Below, piece after piece: positions 12,803-24,524 of a stretch of DNA of 64,000 nt. Below the pieces are notes generated by a model, which was given only the letters and a program-made list of their open reading frames with translations, did no database searches and was not told where the DNA came from. The position numbers and the translations under genes are program-made. The DNA is taken from contig OZ037770.1 in the NCBI GenBank assembly GCA_964035545.1, positions 12,172,963-12,236,962 on the forward strand. Reading direction: 5' to 3'. The stretch is from Bugula neritina. Lineage: Eukaryota > Bryozoa > Gymnolaemata > Cheilostomatida > Bugulidae. Position 1 is the first letter of the stretch. Each line of letters starts with the position of its first letter.

Positions 12803-12859
12803 TTCCAGTTAGACGACCAAATTCTAGTTAGACGACTAAATTCTAGTTAGACGACCCCA
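12803..12859. repeat. 19-bp tandem repeat, three copies
   Basis: Units TTCCAGTTAGACGACCAAA, TTCTAGTTAGACGACTAAA and TTCTAGTTAGACGACCCCA follow each other directly. A decayed further unit (TTCCAGATAGATGAC) precedes them. Confidence 0.85.
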
Positions 12860-13837
12860 AATACACTGTTACATGGCTCCACTCAGACACCTGTGCAGAT
12901 GGATTTACATATCTTGCCTTGATCATCACAAGCTGTATTGACTTAATTCAATTAATTATGTAATTTATCAATCTGTGCCAGCTGTGATGGATACATTTAA
13001 TGTGATAATTGATTTTATGTAATACCTATATATGAACAATGTAATTGGTTTTCTTTTTCATGTGAACATGGCTTCAAAACTCTACAATAAATAAATAATG
13101 GCTTAGAAGTTTACAATCTTAGGCTCTATATTAAACATAAAGCCAAATAAATCTGCAACTTAGTATCAAATACCGTTATTTTTTAAAAGTCCCTATAATG
13201 CTTTTTAAATAAAGTCATCTAAATAAAAGTTGCCTATCTGGACTGAAACCGTTCATATAGTTTTCGTGTTATGCTATAACTTATAATATTATATAGTTAT
13301 TACATAATGGTCTATAAGTGTTATGTGAGACAAATAGATAGCTTCTTTAAGGAAAAGTATAGTGTGATATGAAATTGAAATAAAGTTGCAAGTTTTTCAA
13401 AAGATAGTGTTTGTTTAGTAATGATATTATTATAATCATGCAGAGAAAAGAAAATATCTCATTAACATGATGTTGTCATAAAAATGAATACCTAAGCAAT
13501 TTTTTCTCAAATCATTTGTGGTATTTGATAATAATACTTTATATAAACCTTTTGCAAGATATTTTACTCTACTTATAGGATTTAAGCCACAGGCCTGTTG
13601 TCTTGCAAACTGATGCACTATAAACCATCACACCACATATACTGATAGTCTTTTCCGCCTTTCTTTGATCATTTCTATTAATCAGTCAGTTATAATATTC
13701 GACGTGCAAAGAAACCAACACATTTGCCTCTAACATTAAGTCGTCTACAGAATATTATATCATGAGCAAAAAGCTATAAATGCTCTTGACTATCATATGG
13801 CATATTTACTATAGAAAACATACATTTGATATTGTAA

Positions 13838-14040
13838 GGAGCAGCTGTGGTCTAGGGGTTAGAGCATTTGCTTAGTGAACACGGACGTCATGGGTTCAAA
13901 CCCGAGTAAAGCCCATTTATGATATTGGAAAGAGCATCCAGTCATAATTGCTATTGTGCCTCCTTTAAATAAGTCCTTAGCCCGCTTTAGCAAAAACTCT
14001 TTCCACCAGGGGTTTCTCACAGGGATGGTGACTATAAATT
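13838..14040 (+). mobile_element. tRNA-derived SINE, best-preserved copy
   Basis: About 200 bases. The A-box region is TGGTCTAGGGGTTAGAGCA and the B box is GGGTTCAAACCCG; the core is GATATTGGAAAGAGCATCC, then CAGTCATAATTGCT; the tail is TTCCACCAGGGGTTTCTC and ends near GGGATGGTGAC. The internal promoter boxes show an RNA polymerase III origin from a tRNA. The core-plus-tail layout is shared with at least six other copies in the window. Confidence 0.82.
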
Positions 14041-16699
14041 TGTGTGAGTTGTTCATGCATTTAATATTGTAGTCATGAATACCACTTTATGTCAACTGTT
14101 TAATCAAGCTCATGAGCTAACAATTGAAATAAAATATTCTCAGCATTTATTGTTAGAACGTAAGCAAATTGTTGAATAATTTTCACTGAGCTCTTTATCT
14201 GTTCATCAGAGAAAACTTCTCCCTACAGGTAGGCTTGTCAAAACCTCTATTAAGCTCAGGTCATAGCACCTAAATTTTTCAGGTACAGTTTTTTTGAGAA
14301 TAAATAGTGAACTCTAAATTACACACATGATTACTTATATTCAAAGTGATTTAATTGTTTAAAATGAATGGCTGCATTGATGAAATGAGTTTATTGATGT
14401 AAAATTAAAATTACAGAATTTTAAACCTTTGAAGCAAAATTGAAAGTGTAGTCTATGAATTCTATACCACATTATAAACTTTATAACCAGGTATAGGGTA
14501 AAACAATATTTAGCTGTCATATTTTATGGTTATTCAGTATTTTAATTTATTTATAGTCATTTTGGATTCATCAGCCTTTAGCTGGAGTTGCTTTCCCCAC
14601 GCCATTATTTATTTCACTTTACAGTAGAACAAATACCAGTTCTCTAAATGTGTTTTACATATAATTGAAGTCTGTAGTCTATTAATGACAAATTTTCACA
14701 CATGCAATGTTTGTTTTGTCAACTAATTTTATAAGTTGTGTAAATATTATTTAATTATTGAAACTCTTCATTTTAGTCCTTATAAGAAATAACTTGCATT
14801 GCAAAAGTTCGATAAAGCTTTGTCTAGAAATAAAATTTGAAAATTCTTTAGGAAAGTTGGCGCAAATATATATATAATATTTGTCACTATGAGTTCATAT
14901 AGGGTAGGTGACATAGGAGCACCTGTAAACGCAGACAAAGAGCAGGCAACTGCTAATTCACATTTTATGTGAGCATTCATAATGCTTTAGTAATTTAGTG
15001 AAAAAGGACACAGAAGCTGTCTTGTTATCTGTTGTTACTTTTCCCCTGATGCCAGAGTCATGGCATTAAGATATATGGTTAAATATGGTTTTATGCACAC
15101 TTATGAAGTTCAATAAAATATATCTACATATAGATCTGCGTAACAAACTATACTAAAACATTACTTTGCTGCTTCTATATTAAAATGCAAATAACATTAA
15201 AGCATCTTTGTCTACTTTGTCTACTAAAATTAAAAATTGGCATTACGTTTTTCAGTTTTATTACATATATATGTATGTATAAATTGATGATAAAATTTTC
15301 TTGTATTTATATACTTCTATTATGTAGTTTAACTTTTGTTAATTTATTATTGTGACTTCCAATTTGTGGGTGTGTGTTCACGCACCTACACCTATATTAT
15401 GCTAAGCACTGTCTTCCAATGACTTCAATACTATACCAGCTAGAAGACTTTAGCACACAAAGAGTATGGTCATATGTAGATGGTACACTCATAGCAAGTA
15501 GCTGTAAATTAACAGATAATCTAAAAGTAACTGATCTGGCAAAATAAAAAACAGTTTTAGTGAATAACAGTTATATTAGTGACACATTTGCCGCAATAAT
15601 TTAAAATCTGGTAATTAATCCTCCATAATCATCTCGTAATAGTCATATAAATTCTGGCTTCAAACTCTGATTAAAATGTTGGTTTACATTAAGGTTTAAT
15701 CTTACTGAATACTTTAAATGCTTCTCTGTGAAACTGCAATGTATGCAAAGCTATAGTTTATATCATATCTATCAAACCAGCCTCATGTTTAAATAATATA
15801 ATTTGCAGGTGTTTAGTTATTTTATAATAAAGTCACTATTCATGCTGCTATATAATGTAACATACACTCCACTTTTTATACTCATAGTAATGGTAAATTA
15901 TTATATTTATTAGTGCCTTAGGTTTGCTGGGTACACGTTACTAGTTTGAACAGAGGAACTAAAATACCTGCAACAATTAGTACTTTGTGAAAAGCGCTTA
16001 ATAATAGGATTGAGTAGATGGGGAATATATGGCAGTCCTAGAAAAGGTATACATTGATAGCAGAAATAATTTTGTTAAATTAATTAAATCTGACAATTTG
16101 ATATAAGCGTACTGTTTGGGAATGTCTCAAAAGCAAGTTATTCAAGTTGCAGGTCAACGACATCTACAATCAGTGCATAAAGTACTTAAAAAAACCAGCC
16201 TTTACTTTTGGTGTGAATAACCAAATGTGAACAATGCTTAAAATATATTCAGTGAATTAATAGACCACCTTAGTTCTGAACATGTATAACTTTTAAAGCT
16301 GGACACATGCACCCTTCAATAGATTTTAACTCTAAATTATGCTAAAACAAAATAGCTGTTTATGTTAAACATTTGAAGGCTACTTTCTTTTTGACACAAA
16401 CCATGATTTGACTACAAACAATGAAGACATGTCTGTGTAAAAAGTTGAAACTATGTCACAGAAAGTAAGACAAGAAAAGAATGAAATATGGCGTTGATAT
16501 GATTGCAGTCAATACTAGCAAAAGTACAAACTATAATATAATATACCTTATACTAGTATAATGACTAATAATTACATAAAGTACATTGAAAGTGATGTGC
16601 ATACTAAAAGAATGAATTAGTGTAATCTGGATACATATTGGTTTAGCAACAGTGTATTATTCAACATTATCTCTAATGATACAATAAACTCTCTACAGA

Positions 16700-18061
16700 T
16701 TAGTACTGAAGTGTTTTAGGTAGAACTATAGCTTCACCCCAGTCTGGTAAACCATAGTATCTTAGAAAGTAGTTAGCTTCATCTATCATCTCTTGTGTTA
16801 CATTAGTCTTAACGCTTGCCATGACCTTTTTATCAGCATCGGTTCCTTTCTGACTGTCTTCACTCAAGGCTTGATTTATTAACCTTTCTCTCTCTGATGT
16901 CATCTCTAATCCGGCATGTTCAAATAAGATTTTAAATAACCTCGTTTTGTCTTCTTGTAGATGTTCGTATTTAACTGCCACAACTGGTAAGCCTTTAGCC
17001 ACCACATCTTTGTAATGAAAACACGCTCCTGAGAATTGTATCACAGCATTGATAAAGTCACAGCTTTTTATTATGTTCTCTTGTTTAAACAGCCACTCCA
17101 GATGTTTTGGTTCACTACAGCTAGAGGATAACAGGTTTGATGGGCGTAAATTTGGAAAAAGAAGTGAAAGAATAGGATGTTTGATGACAGCTAAAGCACA
17201 TTCTCCATGAAGGAATATACCCTGTGTCATACGAGTTAAAGAGATGGCTTGTTCTTTCACATTCCGATACATGAATATTCCAATAAACTGTGGAAACAGT
17301 TTTGGTATCAAATGAAGATCTGCTTTTGATGCGTATCCATGGGACCTCACAGCAAAAACATTAGCATCTCTTTTATAGGGCTTTACCAACAACCTAACAG
17401 CATTTTTATAGATTTGCTGATATTCATCAGAAGTAATCCATGAACCTTTCTTTTTTTCAAAGTACTTTTCTTTAAAGGCCATGTCTAGGGAAAACAGACA
17501 GTTTGGTTCAGATATTGATACAACATCTGGTAGAGAATTAAAAACCTGAGACATAGCTGTGGATCCACATCTGGCAGTGTGATAAATCCAAATCACTTTA
17601 GCTTTTGGGTCTCCCAACTCTTCACCAAGTTTGATCATGGAGTTTATGGGCAAGATGAGAAGATGTTTAGCTGTTGTTGGATGTCCTACATTTAAAAATG
17701 GCCATTTTCTAACATTTAAAACATCATCACATTCGCCTTGAATACTAAAGATAGCTTCTGTATCAGTTACTGTCATTAATGTGATGTGTTTCCGTAGAGC
17801 ATAAGTTGGATGAACAAAATTTACATGAGTGGACAGGAAGTGATGTCGTAGACTGAAATTGAGGAGTCTTCCAGATGAGTGAAACCAAACTCTGAGCAGC
17901 TGAGCAGATGACTCATAATTCTCTCCATTCCGGCAGCTCCTCAGGTGACTCTGGACTCCTGTCAGCCACCAGGAGATCAACTGGCAGCAACGAAACAGCG
18001 AGTATATCACCAGGTAGATACAGTGCTTGAAGAACATCAGTGTTATTTCTTTTGTAGCCAT
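16700..18061 (-). CDS. Sulfotransferase-fold membrane protein, cluster gene 2 (inverted)
   Basis: 453 residues in one coding exon, the only intact cluster member on the minus strand. It keeps the N-terminal hydrophobic anchor, the phosphosulfate loop (YHTARCGSTAMSQVF, about residues 160-174), SEPN, the FMYRNVKEQAISLTR segment and KYEHL. It is closest to gene 1 through most of its length (for example FEKKKGSWITSDEYQ and KGTDADKKVMASVK). The acceptor ATTATAG ends two bases before the ATG. A strong donor (GTAAGG, exon end 18306) lies 242 bases upstream, so the 5' UTR very likely contains an intron (18305-18064). Role as for gene 1: probable PAPS-dependent sulfotransferase of the secretory pathway, acceptor unknown. 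Confidence 0.85.
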   Translation of the reverse strand: MATKEITLMFFKHCIYLVIYSLFRCCQLISWWLTGVQSHLRSCRNGENYESSAQLLRVWFHSSGRLLNFSLRHHFLSTHVNFVHPTYALRKHITLMTVTDTEAIFSIQGECDDVLNVRKWPFLNVGHPTTAKHLLILPINSMIKLGEELGDPKAKVIWIYHTARCGSTAMSQVFNSLPDVVSISEPNCLFSLDMAFKEKYFEKKKGSWITSDEYQQIYKNAVRLLVKPYKRDANVFAVRSHGYASKADLHLIPKLFPQFIGIFMYRNVKEQAISLTRMTQGIFLHGECALAVIKHPILSLLFPNLRPSNLLSSSCSEPKHLEWLFKQENIIKSCDFINAVIQFSGACFHYKDVVAKGLPVVAVKYEHLQEDKTRLFKILFEHAGLEMTSERERLINQALSEDSQKGTDADKKVMASVKTNVTQEMIDEANYFLRYYGLPDWGEAIVLPKTLQY

Positions 18062-18305
18062 AGCTATAATAGAATTTAACGTTCATTATAATGATAATAT
18101 AATACTACTTATTTATATAGAAATACATCCAACGTTTATTAATAAATGATTTGACGAAATCAAATTTCCAAATGCAGTTAAAAAATTAATGTTTAATTAA
18201 TTGTTGATCTAAATTTTAAACTAAGCTGGTGATTAATCAAAGTCAATCAAGTCAATATTTTGCTTAGATGGAGAAATGAATAAATTCATACCTAAAATTC
18301 CTTAC

Positions 18306-18484
18306 CTCTTTTTTGTTTTATTCTGTTTTCACTGATCTGGAACAATTAGACCACTCGGTCTAAGTAAACGCGCGAGAAACAGATCCTTGCAATAAGAGAC
18401 ATAGGGAATTATTCAGAATGGTGTCAAGCAAGTTATCTCAGACTGCAATGAATGTGAGCTAACCTCAATCTGTTGTAGTTTATA
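18306..18484 (-). promoter_or_regulatory. Promoter and non-coding first exon of cluster gene 2
   Basis: On the minus strand TATAAAC (18484-18478) is followed by CTACAACAGATTGAGG and a block ending in a GTAAGG donor at 18305. The block aligns with the upstream regions of genes 3, 4 and 5 (shared words AACTTGCTTGACA and TCTTATTGCAAG). Conservation between diverged copies, a TATA-like box and a donor matched to the pre-ATG acceptor together indicate promoter plus 5' UTR exon. Confidence 0.6.
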
Positions 18485-18695
18485 ACACATAGATGCTAGC
18501 TGCTATATCCATGCTATTCTATGACATCCACTAACAGTTCCACTTAATTAACTATTTTGAAAGGCAAAATACTGACAACTGATCACCCACCATTCATCAT
18601 AGTGTTATGGTGGGTTTTTACAATTTAGAGGTATTGCAAACTTACCGAATGATATAGTTGTTGTGCCCTCCGGTTTAGCTCAGGGTCAGTATATT

Positions 18696-18813
18696 CACTG
18701 CATGGTTTCCATGACTGTGCATTAACTTATATAGTTGCAGTTTTATTCAATGTAACTATTTCCATTAGCCAATGAAAAAATCCATTCGCATAATGCATAA
18801 TGGAAGCGCAGTG
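18696..18813. mobile_element. CACTG-ended MITE upstream of cluster gene 2
   Basis: 118 bp with ends CACTGCATGGTTTCCATGA and, reversed, CACTGCGCTTCCATTATGCA. ATT directly flanks both sides as a 3-bp target duplication. Same family as the split element at 7190-7697. Confidence 0.65.
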
Positions 18814-19875
18814 ATTGGCACGGGCTGCTTAGCTTGGCTACGAGATAACTCCAGCTTCTGTCAGTCTGCAGTAGGGGGTAGAATTAGGACCCCTGGTTAA
18901 GGTATTCGTCTGGTGGTGTTCCGCAGTCTAGGATCCTGGGTTTTCACTCACTTTAATACACCTTGACTGTTCTTGCTAGTTCCTTCAGTGACCCTTCTGA
19001 CTTGAAACACATCTGTCCTGGTCTGGATGGTATTTAGGAGTGCCAATTGGATGTTTCAGTAGCCCCGCCTTCTGCCAAGCAGCATATCTGGGACATTAGA
19101 GATCAGCTGTATAATTGTCAAGGTGTGTAGTCAAGGCAGCAGCTCCATATAATATAGTTATACAAGAGCTGCAACACTGATTAGCCAATAATACATATAG
19201 CCAAATCATACATGTTACCATTCATATATAAGGAGTGCTGCAGTCCACAACCGTTACCAAAAGATTGTACGCGAGTTATTTAAGTATGTCTTGAGTCATT
19301 GGGCTTTATGCTGGGTTGTGCATAGATCAATATAGTTATAAATATTCTAAATATGTGTGGCATTAATGTGGTACCAGTTTCAATAATGTTAATATAAGAT
19401 ATTATTAAATGTATGCAGGCAATGGATTCCTCTACTTGTTAAGTTACTGATCGCAATACCAAGCACCTACCTCAAGAGAACAGCTGGTAGTAATGTCTGT
19501 GCAGTTATCCCATAGGTGTATGTCACAGTGTATAACATGTATATAACATTAGCATTCAGTTTCTCAGTGAGTTTGACTAAGAATATGAAGTTAGAAAATT
19601 CTGGATATAACAATAGCCTTAAACTTAAGCAGATTAACATCAAAGAGGAATATTATATTGGGTTGGATCATGGGAACACAACTTCATGCTGCTAATTTTT
19701 TTAATCATCTCTTTCTTAAACAGTCCTGCATTTTTTCACAACTTTAGATAGTTTTACTATGCGTATCTATTTTATTTGTTTACTAGCTTGGGCAAATAGT
19801 TTATAATAAAAAATGTAGATTCCAAAAGTTATCTATATCTGTTGAAAAGCACAAAGATGAAAGCAAAGTCTTTTT
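18814..19875. other. Intergenic region, nothing recognised
   Basis: About 1 kb between the gene 2 promoter and the pseudogene fragment. The first 300 bases are richer in G+C and look like an unidentified repeat, but I cannot assign them. Confidence 0.4.
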
Positions 19876-20094
19876 GTTTCTCTGTTTATAAACAGTCACT
19901 CCAGATGTCTTGGTTCACTACAGTTACAGGGTAACAGATTTGATGGATGTACATTTGGTAAAAGAAATGAAAGAAGGAGGTTTTTAATGACAGCTATAAA
20001 GCACATTCTCTATGAAGAAATATACCCTGTGTCACAGGAGTTAAAGAGATGACCTGTTCCTTCACATTTCGATACATAAATATTGTTACAATTA
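19876..20094 (-). pseudogene. Truncated sulfotransferase-like pseudogene fragment
   Basis: About 220 bases aligning on the minus strand with the middle of the cluster genes, from the FMYRNVKEQ segment to the SEPKHLEWLF segment (roughly residues 262-325). A 2-base insertion in the CALAVI codons shifts the frame, and both ends stop abruptly in unrelated sequence. It shows that the array once held another minus-strand copy beside gene 2. Confidence 0.85.
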
Positions 20095-20229
20095 CCGCAT
20101 GAGACATCATTTGTGTCTCAAATTTCCTGAAACTATGTTTTTTTTTAACGCAAAATATTTACTCAAATAATGGCATGGCTTGTACCCAATTATTTGTAGC
20201 ATTGAATAATACTGTCTAATGCTTTAATT

Positions 20230-20399
20230 TATAAACTACTACAACAGATTAAGGTTAACTATACCTTTCATTGCAGTGTAAGATAACTTGCTTGACATCA
20301 TTGTGGATAATTTTTTATGTATCTTATTGCAAGGATCTGTTTCGTGTGCTCATATTTAAACTCATTAATCTGACAGTTCTAGGTCAGTGAAAATAAAGA
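20230..20399 (+). promoter_or_regulatory. Promoter and first-exon block of cluster gene 3
   Basis: TATAAAC at 20230-20236, then the block conserved with genes 2, 4 and 5 (CTACTACAACAGATT, GATAACTTGCTTGACATC). Where genes 4 and 5 have the donor AAAG|GTAAGC, this copy reads AAAGATAAGC, so that donor is lost. A weaker GTCAGT donor 14 bases earlier (CTAG|GTCAGTG) is still present. The acceptor ATAG before the ATG at 21427 is intact. Confidence 0.55.
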
Positions 20400-20524
20400 T
20401 AAGCAAATATTCATATTCTCAATGAAAATCAGGAAATTTAGATAGCGATGTTTCTCCATTACCACGTACCTAACTGTCCTAAATAAGATATTATTACTTT
20501 ATTCAATTGCTAGCCTAAGTTTAT

Positions 20525-21303
20525 ACTGTGTTCCCATAACCCCGTTGTGATGGAATTATGGACTTTGGGTTTATTCAATTCAAATTTCATATTCTCATCT
20601 CGTTGAGGCCATACCCTTATTTCCTAAGTTTCTGAAAAATAATTGCCCGCACTGGGAATTGAACCGAGACCTCTGGCTAGCAAGCAAGTACGCTAACCAT
20701 TACACCACAGGGACCACTGGGTAAACTCTTCACTACAGTTTCTATTATCGCAAATGGATTTTTTCCTTCGCCCAATGGAACTATAGTTGCATCGAATGAA
20801 ACCACAACTATGAGGTAATGCAAACCACAAACCAAAATTAATCCGTACAGGCATTCATTCGCATAATGCGCGCATGTCATTGAAACGCAGTGATATGGAG
20901 ATGCAGCCACCCTTGTAAATACAGCAACCTATCCTGAGCTAGCTGACTGGACCTAACCGACAAGAAGTCTTACTGCACCCAACAGCTATCAGAAACTACT
21001 TCTCTGCAAGATCCAATATCAGGTAGACGTACCAAAACGAGAGGAGTCATCTACAAGGTAATTACCATTAAGTATATGCATATGATACTGTTATAGTAAA
21101 CAACTAAGTGCTTAGCTATATTACACTATGTTTCCATGTCATGGAAATGCAGTGTTAGTAGAGTAAAGTCGATACCCCAATTTCACGATACAACAAAATC
21201 GAATTGATTTGTGGTTGCTTTTTTCATTAACTTGTTGTGGTTGTATTCGATTGACCCCATGCATCAAATGAAAAATCCATTCTCGAAGTATGAGTATGCA
21301 GTG
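20525..21303. mobile_element. CACTG-type MITE with nested insertions in the gene 3 5' intron
   Basis: The outer ends match the 121-bp MITE in the gene 4 and 5 introns (left ACTGTGTTCCCATAA, right GAGTATGCAGTG, TAT on both sides). About 650 bases are inserted between 20545 and 21195, including a tRNA-derived SINE and a further pair of CACTG-type ends (CAGTG near 20892; CACTATGTTTCCATG near 21125). Confidence 0.5.
20640..20712 (-). mobile_element. tRNA-derived SINE head, second family
   Basis: On the minus strand: CCCTGTGGTGTAATGGTTAG (A box), then GGTCTCGGTTCAATTCCCAG (B box). The acceptor arms do not pair into a full cloverleaf stem and the sequence continues into an AT-rich body, so it is a SINE head and not a working tRNA. 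It differs from the family at 13838. Confidence 0.6.
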
Positions 21304-21426
21304 TATGACAATCAAATAAGGAAACACTATTCTCTTGGCTGCACTTGACAATGTGACTTTTACTCAACCCTCAAAAGTTGGTTATATTTGATTAAATTAT
21401 AATGAAGATTTACTTTTATTATAGCT

Positions 21427-22788
21427 ATGGCTAAAAGAGAAATAACACTGATGTTCTTCAAGCACTGCATCTACCTGGTGATATACTCGCTGTTTCGTTG
21501 CTGCCAGTTTATCTCCTGGTGGCTGACAGGAGTTCAGAGTTACCTCAAGAGCTGCCAAAATGGAGAGAATTATGAGTCGTCTGCTCAGTTACTTAAAGTT
21601 TGGTTCAGATCATCTGGAAGGTTTCTTAATTTCAGTCTACGACATCACTTCCTGTCTACTCACGTAAAGTTTGTTCATCCAACTTATGCTCTACAGAAAC
21701 ACATCACATTAATGACCGTAACTGATACAGAAGCTATCTTTAGTATCTCTGATGAAAGCGAAGATGTATTTAATGTCAGAAAATGGCCATTTCTGTCTTT
21801 AGCTCAACTCCCAACAGCCAAATATCTTCTCATCATGCCTATAAGTTCCATGGTCAAACTTGGTGAAGAGTTGGGAGACCCAAAAGCTAAAGTGATATGG
21901 ATTTATCATGCTGGTAGATGTGGATCCACAGCTATGTCTCAGGTTTTCAATTCTCTACCAGATGCTGTGTCAATATCTGAACCAAACTGTCTGCTTTCCC
22001 TAGACATGGCGTTTAAAGAAAGGTACTTTAAAGAAAAGAACAGCTCATGGATTACTTCTGATGAATATCAACAGATCTATAGAAACGCTGTCAGGCTGTT
22101 GGTAAAGCCCTACAAAAGAGATGCAAATATTTTTGCTGTGAAGTCTCATGGATATGCATCAAAAGCAGATCTTCATTTGATACCAAAACTGTTTCCACAG
22201 TTTATTGGAATATTCATGTATCGAAATATGAAAGAACAGGTAATCTCTGTAACTCGTGTGACACAGGGTATATTCCTTCATGGAGAATGTGCTTTAGCTG
22301 TCATTAAACATCCCATTCTTTCACTTCTTTTACCAAATATGCGTCCATCAAGTTTGCTACACTGTAGCTGTAGTGAACCAAAACATCTGGAGTGGCTGTT
22401 TAAACGGGAGAACATGGTGAAAAGTTGTGACTTCATCAATGCTGTGATACAGTTTGCTGGAACATGCTTCCATTACAAAGATGTGGTGGCCGAAGATTTA
22501 CCAGTTGTTGCAGTTAAATACGAGCATCTTCAAGAAGACCAAACAAAGTTTTTTGAAATGATATTCAAACATGTTGAATTGGAGATGACATCAGAGAGAA
22601 GAAAGTTGATTGACTATGCTCTGAGCGAAGACAGTCAGAAAGGCACCCCAGTTAATAAAAAGGCCATGGCAAGTGTTAAGACTGAAGTAACACAAGCAAT
22701 GATAGATGAAGCTAACTACTTTCTAAAACACTATAGTCTACCAGACTGGGGTGAAGATATACTTCTACCTAAAACACTTGAGTACTGA
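21427..22788 (+). CDS. Sulfotransferase-fold membrane protein, cluster gene 3
   Basis: 453 residues in one coding exon and the most diverged intact member. The phosphosulfate loop reads YHAGRCGSTAMSQVF instead of YHTARCGST, the 3'-phosphate segment reads FMYRNMKEQVISVTR, and residues 106-112 (SISDESE) differ from SIQGECD of the others. Length, anchor, SEPN and KYEHL are kept, and no break is present, so it is probably under selection with a shifted substrate or rate. The acceptor ATAG lies two bases before the ATG. Its promoter-side donor is altered (see 20230-20399). The 3' flank to about 23.8 kb matches that of gene 4. Confidence 0.84.
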   Translation: MAKREITLMFFKHCIYLVIYSLFRCCQFISWWLTGVQSYLKSCQNGENYESSAQLLKVWFRSSGRFLNFSLRHHFLSTHVKFVHPTYALQKHITLMTVTDTEAIFSISDESEDVFNVRKWPFLSLAQLPTAKYLLIMPISSMVKLGEELGDPKAKVIWIYHAGRCGSTAMSQVFNSLPDAVSISEPNCLLSLDMAFKERYFKEKNSSWITSDEYQQIYRNAVRLLVKPYKRDANIFAVKSHGYASKADLHLIPKLFPQFIGIFMYRNMKEQVISVTRVTQGIFLHGECALAVIKHPILSLLLPNMRPSSLLHCSCSEPKHLEWLFKRENMVKSCDFINAVIQFAGTCFHYKDVVAEDLPVVAVKYEHLQEDQTKFFEMIFKHVELEMTSERRKLIDYALSEDSQKGTPVNKKAMASVKTEVTQAMIDEANYFLKHYSLPDWGEDILLPKTLEY

Positions 22789-24524
22789 TCTGTTGAGGAT
22801 TTGTATCAGAGTTTAGGACAACATAATTTATCGGGATAAAAAAATAATCCCTCGGAATATAATTAGTTAGTTATCAATTAGTATGTTGCCATACTATAAT
22901 ACTAATGTACTAACTAAGATACTGATTTGTAAATGGTTTATTCAAACATAAGAGATAGCATAATATATTGTGATAATGGGGTAATTTCTTTGTTTATTAT
23001 ATAAGTTAGTTGCTAATATACTAAATCTAATATATACCTTCGCAAACTAAAGAAACATGTACAGCCTACACCCTACCGTATTTCATTTTTTTGGAGAACA
23101 TATATCTATATTATACTTATTTTAATATGTGGCTTATTTTCTAGAATTTATATACTTTTTCATATAAAATAACTGTAATATGATAACAATATATTATACT
23201 ATAATTAATTGTTCGCACATGAAATATTAACTGAAATTAAATCAACTATCACTAGCAGTTCTATACCTTCTCGTCTTATCTTCTTTAACTTGGGTTTAGC
23301 AGTTTAACACTCTAAAGTTACACACATGCACGCAACAGAATGCATGAGGTATATTATATCAAGGTATTATAGTATAGTCTTTCAAAAAGAGCAACTTCTG
23401 TTTTAGCTGATGGGGATTGCAACTGTTGATGCAGCAGTTTACGAAGTTGCACGTATTCAGATCGCCTGACTAAAGGTATTATAATAGAGACCAGATTGGC
23501 TGTAGTTGGGTGGTAGTTTGATTTTACTTTATGTAGGCTTATAACTTTTTATACGCACACTTTGTTGTAATGTTGGCCAGAGCAGCAAATGTCAGCCATT
23601 TTTAAAAATGCCTGAGCTCCCTGTACGGTACGTCAGAATCACGCGCGGCTTTGATTCTAAAAGTTGCGTCAGGCTCCTATTGGGCAGGGAGACATTTGCG
23701 TGAACTCATTGGATATAAAGATCTTTAATGAGGTGTCATAGATAGCAGACTTTGAGAACTTCAGCCTGGATACATTAAAAACGGCCTAAGTTACGGCATT
23801 TGCTCTTATACACACATCCATTATACATGCATAAGCTACAAAACGACGTCCAAACCCTTCTCGCGAACTATGAAATTTCGTGAGAACTAGAGCCATGAGA
23901 TATGGAAGAAGCACTGTAAAATATGAAAATTGAAATCTTCTTTTAGTTTTCCAACAGAATAAACTATTGCAAATTTGGCTTTTCCTTTCTTTGGCCATTC
24001 CTACTCACTCATTATTATTTGACCTACAAAGAAATCAAAACATGTATTTCTATACTACTGCTAAGTGCTAAGTAGCTTACAGAATATCATATTACTGTTG
24101 AAAAGTTAAAGACACTCTTGCCTATTATATGGCACATTCACTATATAGTTAAGTGTTGAGGAGCATGCAATTGATATTGTATGTGTTAATGCTATATTTT
24201 ATGTCAAACATGATGTCAGGAAAAGCACTTGATCATAATGACCTTCATGTGTCACAGTAACAGCCCTCAAGCAAGGTTAAGCCATGGGCCCAGCCCTTAG
24301 TACCCTTAAAAAGGCTGTCATAGGACCTAAAAGCCAAGGCGAGTTTTGGTTTACAGTAATGGAGACAGACAGAGGGTAGACAACTGCTGAATTATATTCA
24401 AAGTAGGTAGGAATTGCCTCCTTCTGTTAGTTACTCACCAAACTTAAACCCGTTCATCCTAAAGTGAGCAATGAGCAGTTTGATTGCTATATATATACAC
24501 ACCATGTTGAAAAATGGCTCCTCT
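22789..24524. other. 3' flank of cluster gene 3
   Basis: No gene supported. 22.8-23.8 kb matches the flank of gene 4 (27.7-28.5 kb), including a shared CTTCTCGTCTTATCTTC word also found after gene 1 (about 7980). 23.99-24.18 kb matches 13.65-13.84 kb. A SINE core remnant lies around 24200-24262 (TGATGTCAGGAAAAGCA). The 70-codon minus frame at 23786-23998 has no recognisable domain. Confidence 0.5.

Larger units (their letters stand above)
7698..16699. other. Intergenic region between genes 1 and 2 (tail to tail)
   Basis: About 9 kb without a supported gene. The left part (about 7.7-8.6 kb) matches the reverse complement of about 16.0-16.5 kb, so the 3' flanks of genes 1 and 2 belong to one inverted duplication. 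The stretch 11.70-11.88 kb matches 23.39-23.54 and 28.14-28.29 kb, and 13.65-13.84 kb matches 23.99-24.18 kb; these are 3'-flank pieces of genes 3 and 4. SINEs, a TA microsatellite and a 19-bp tandem repeat are listed separately. All open frames here are short and unlike coding sequence. Confidence 0.6.

Noticed and set aside
13838-14040. tRNA gene at the SINE head
   Set aside because: A and B boxes are present but no complete cloverleaf with a pairing acceptor stem; it continues into the SINE core.
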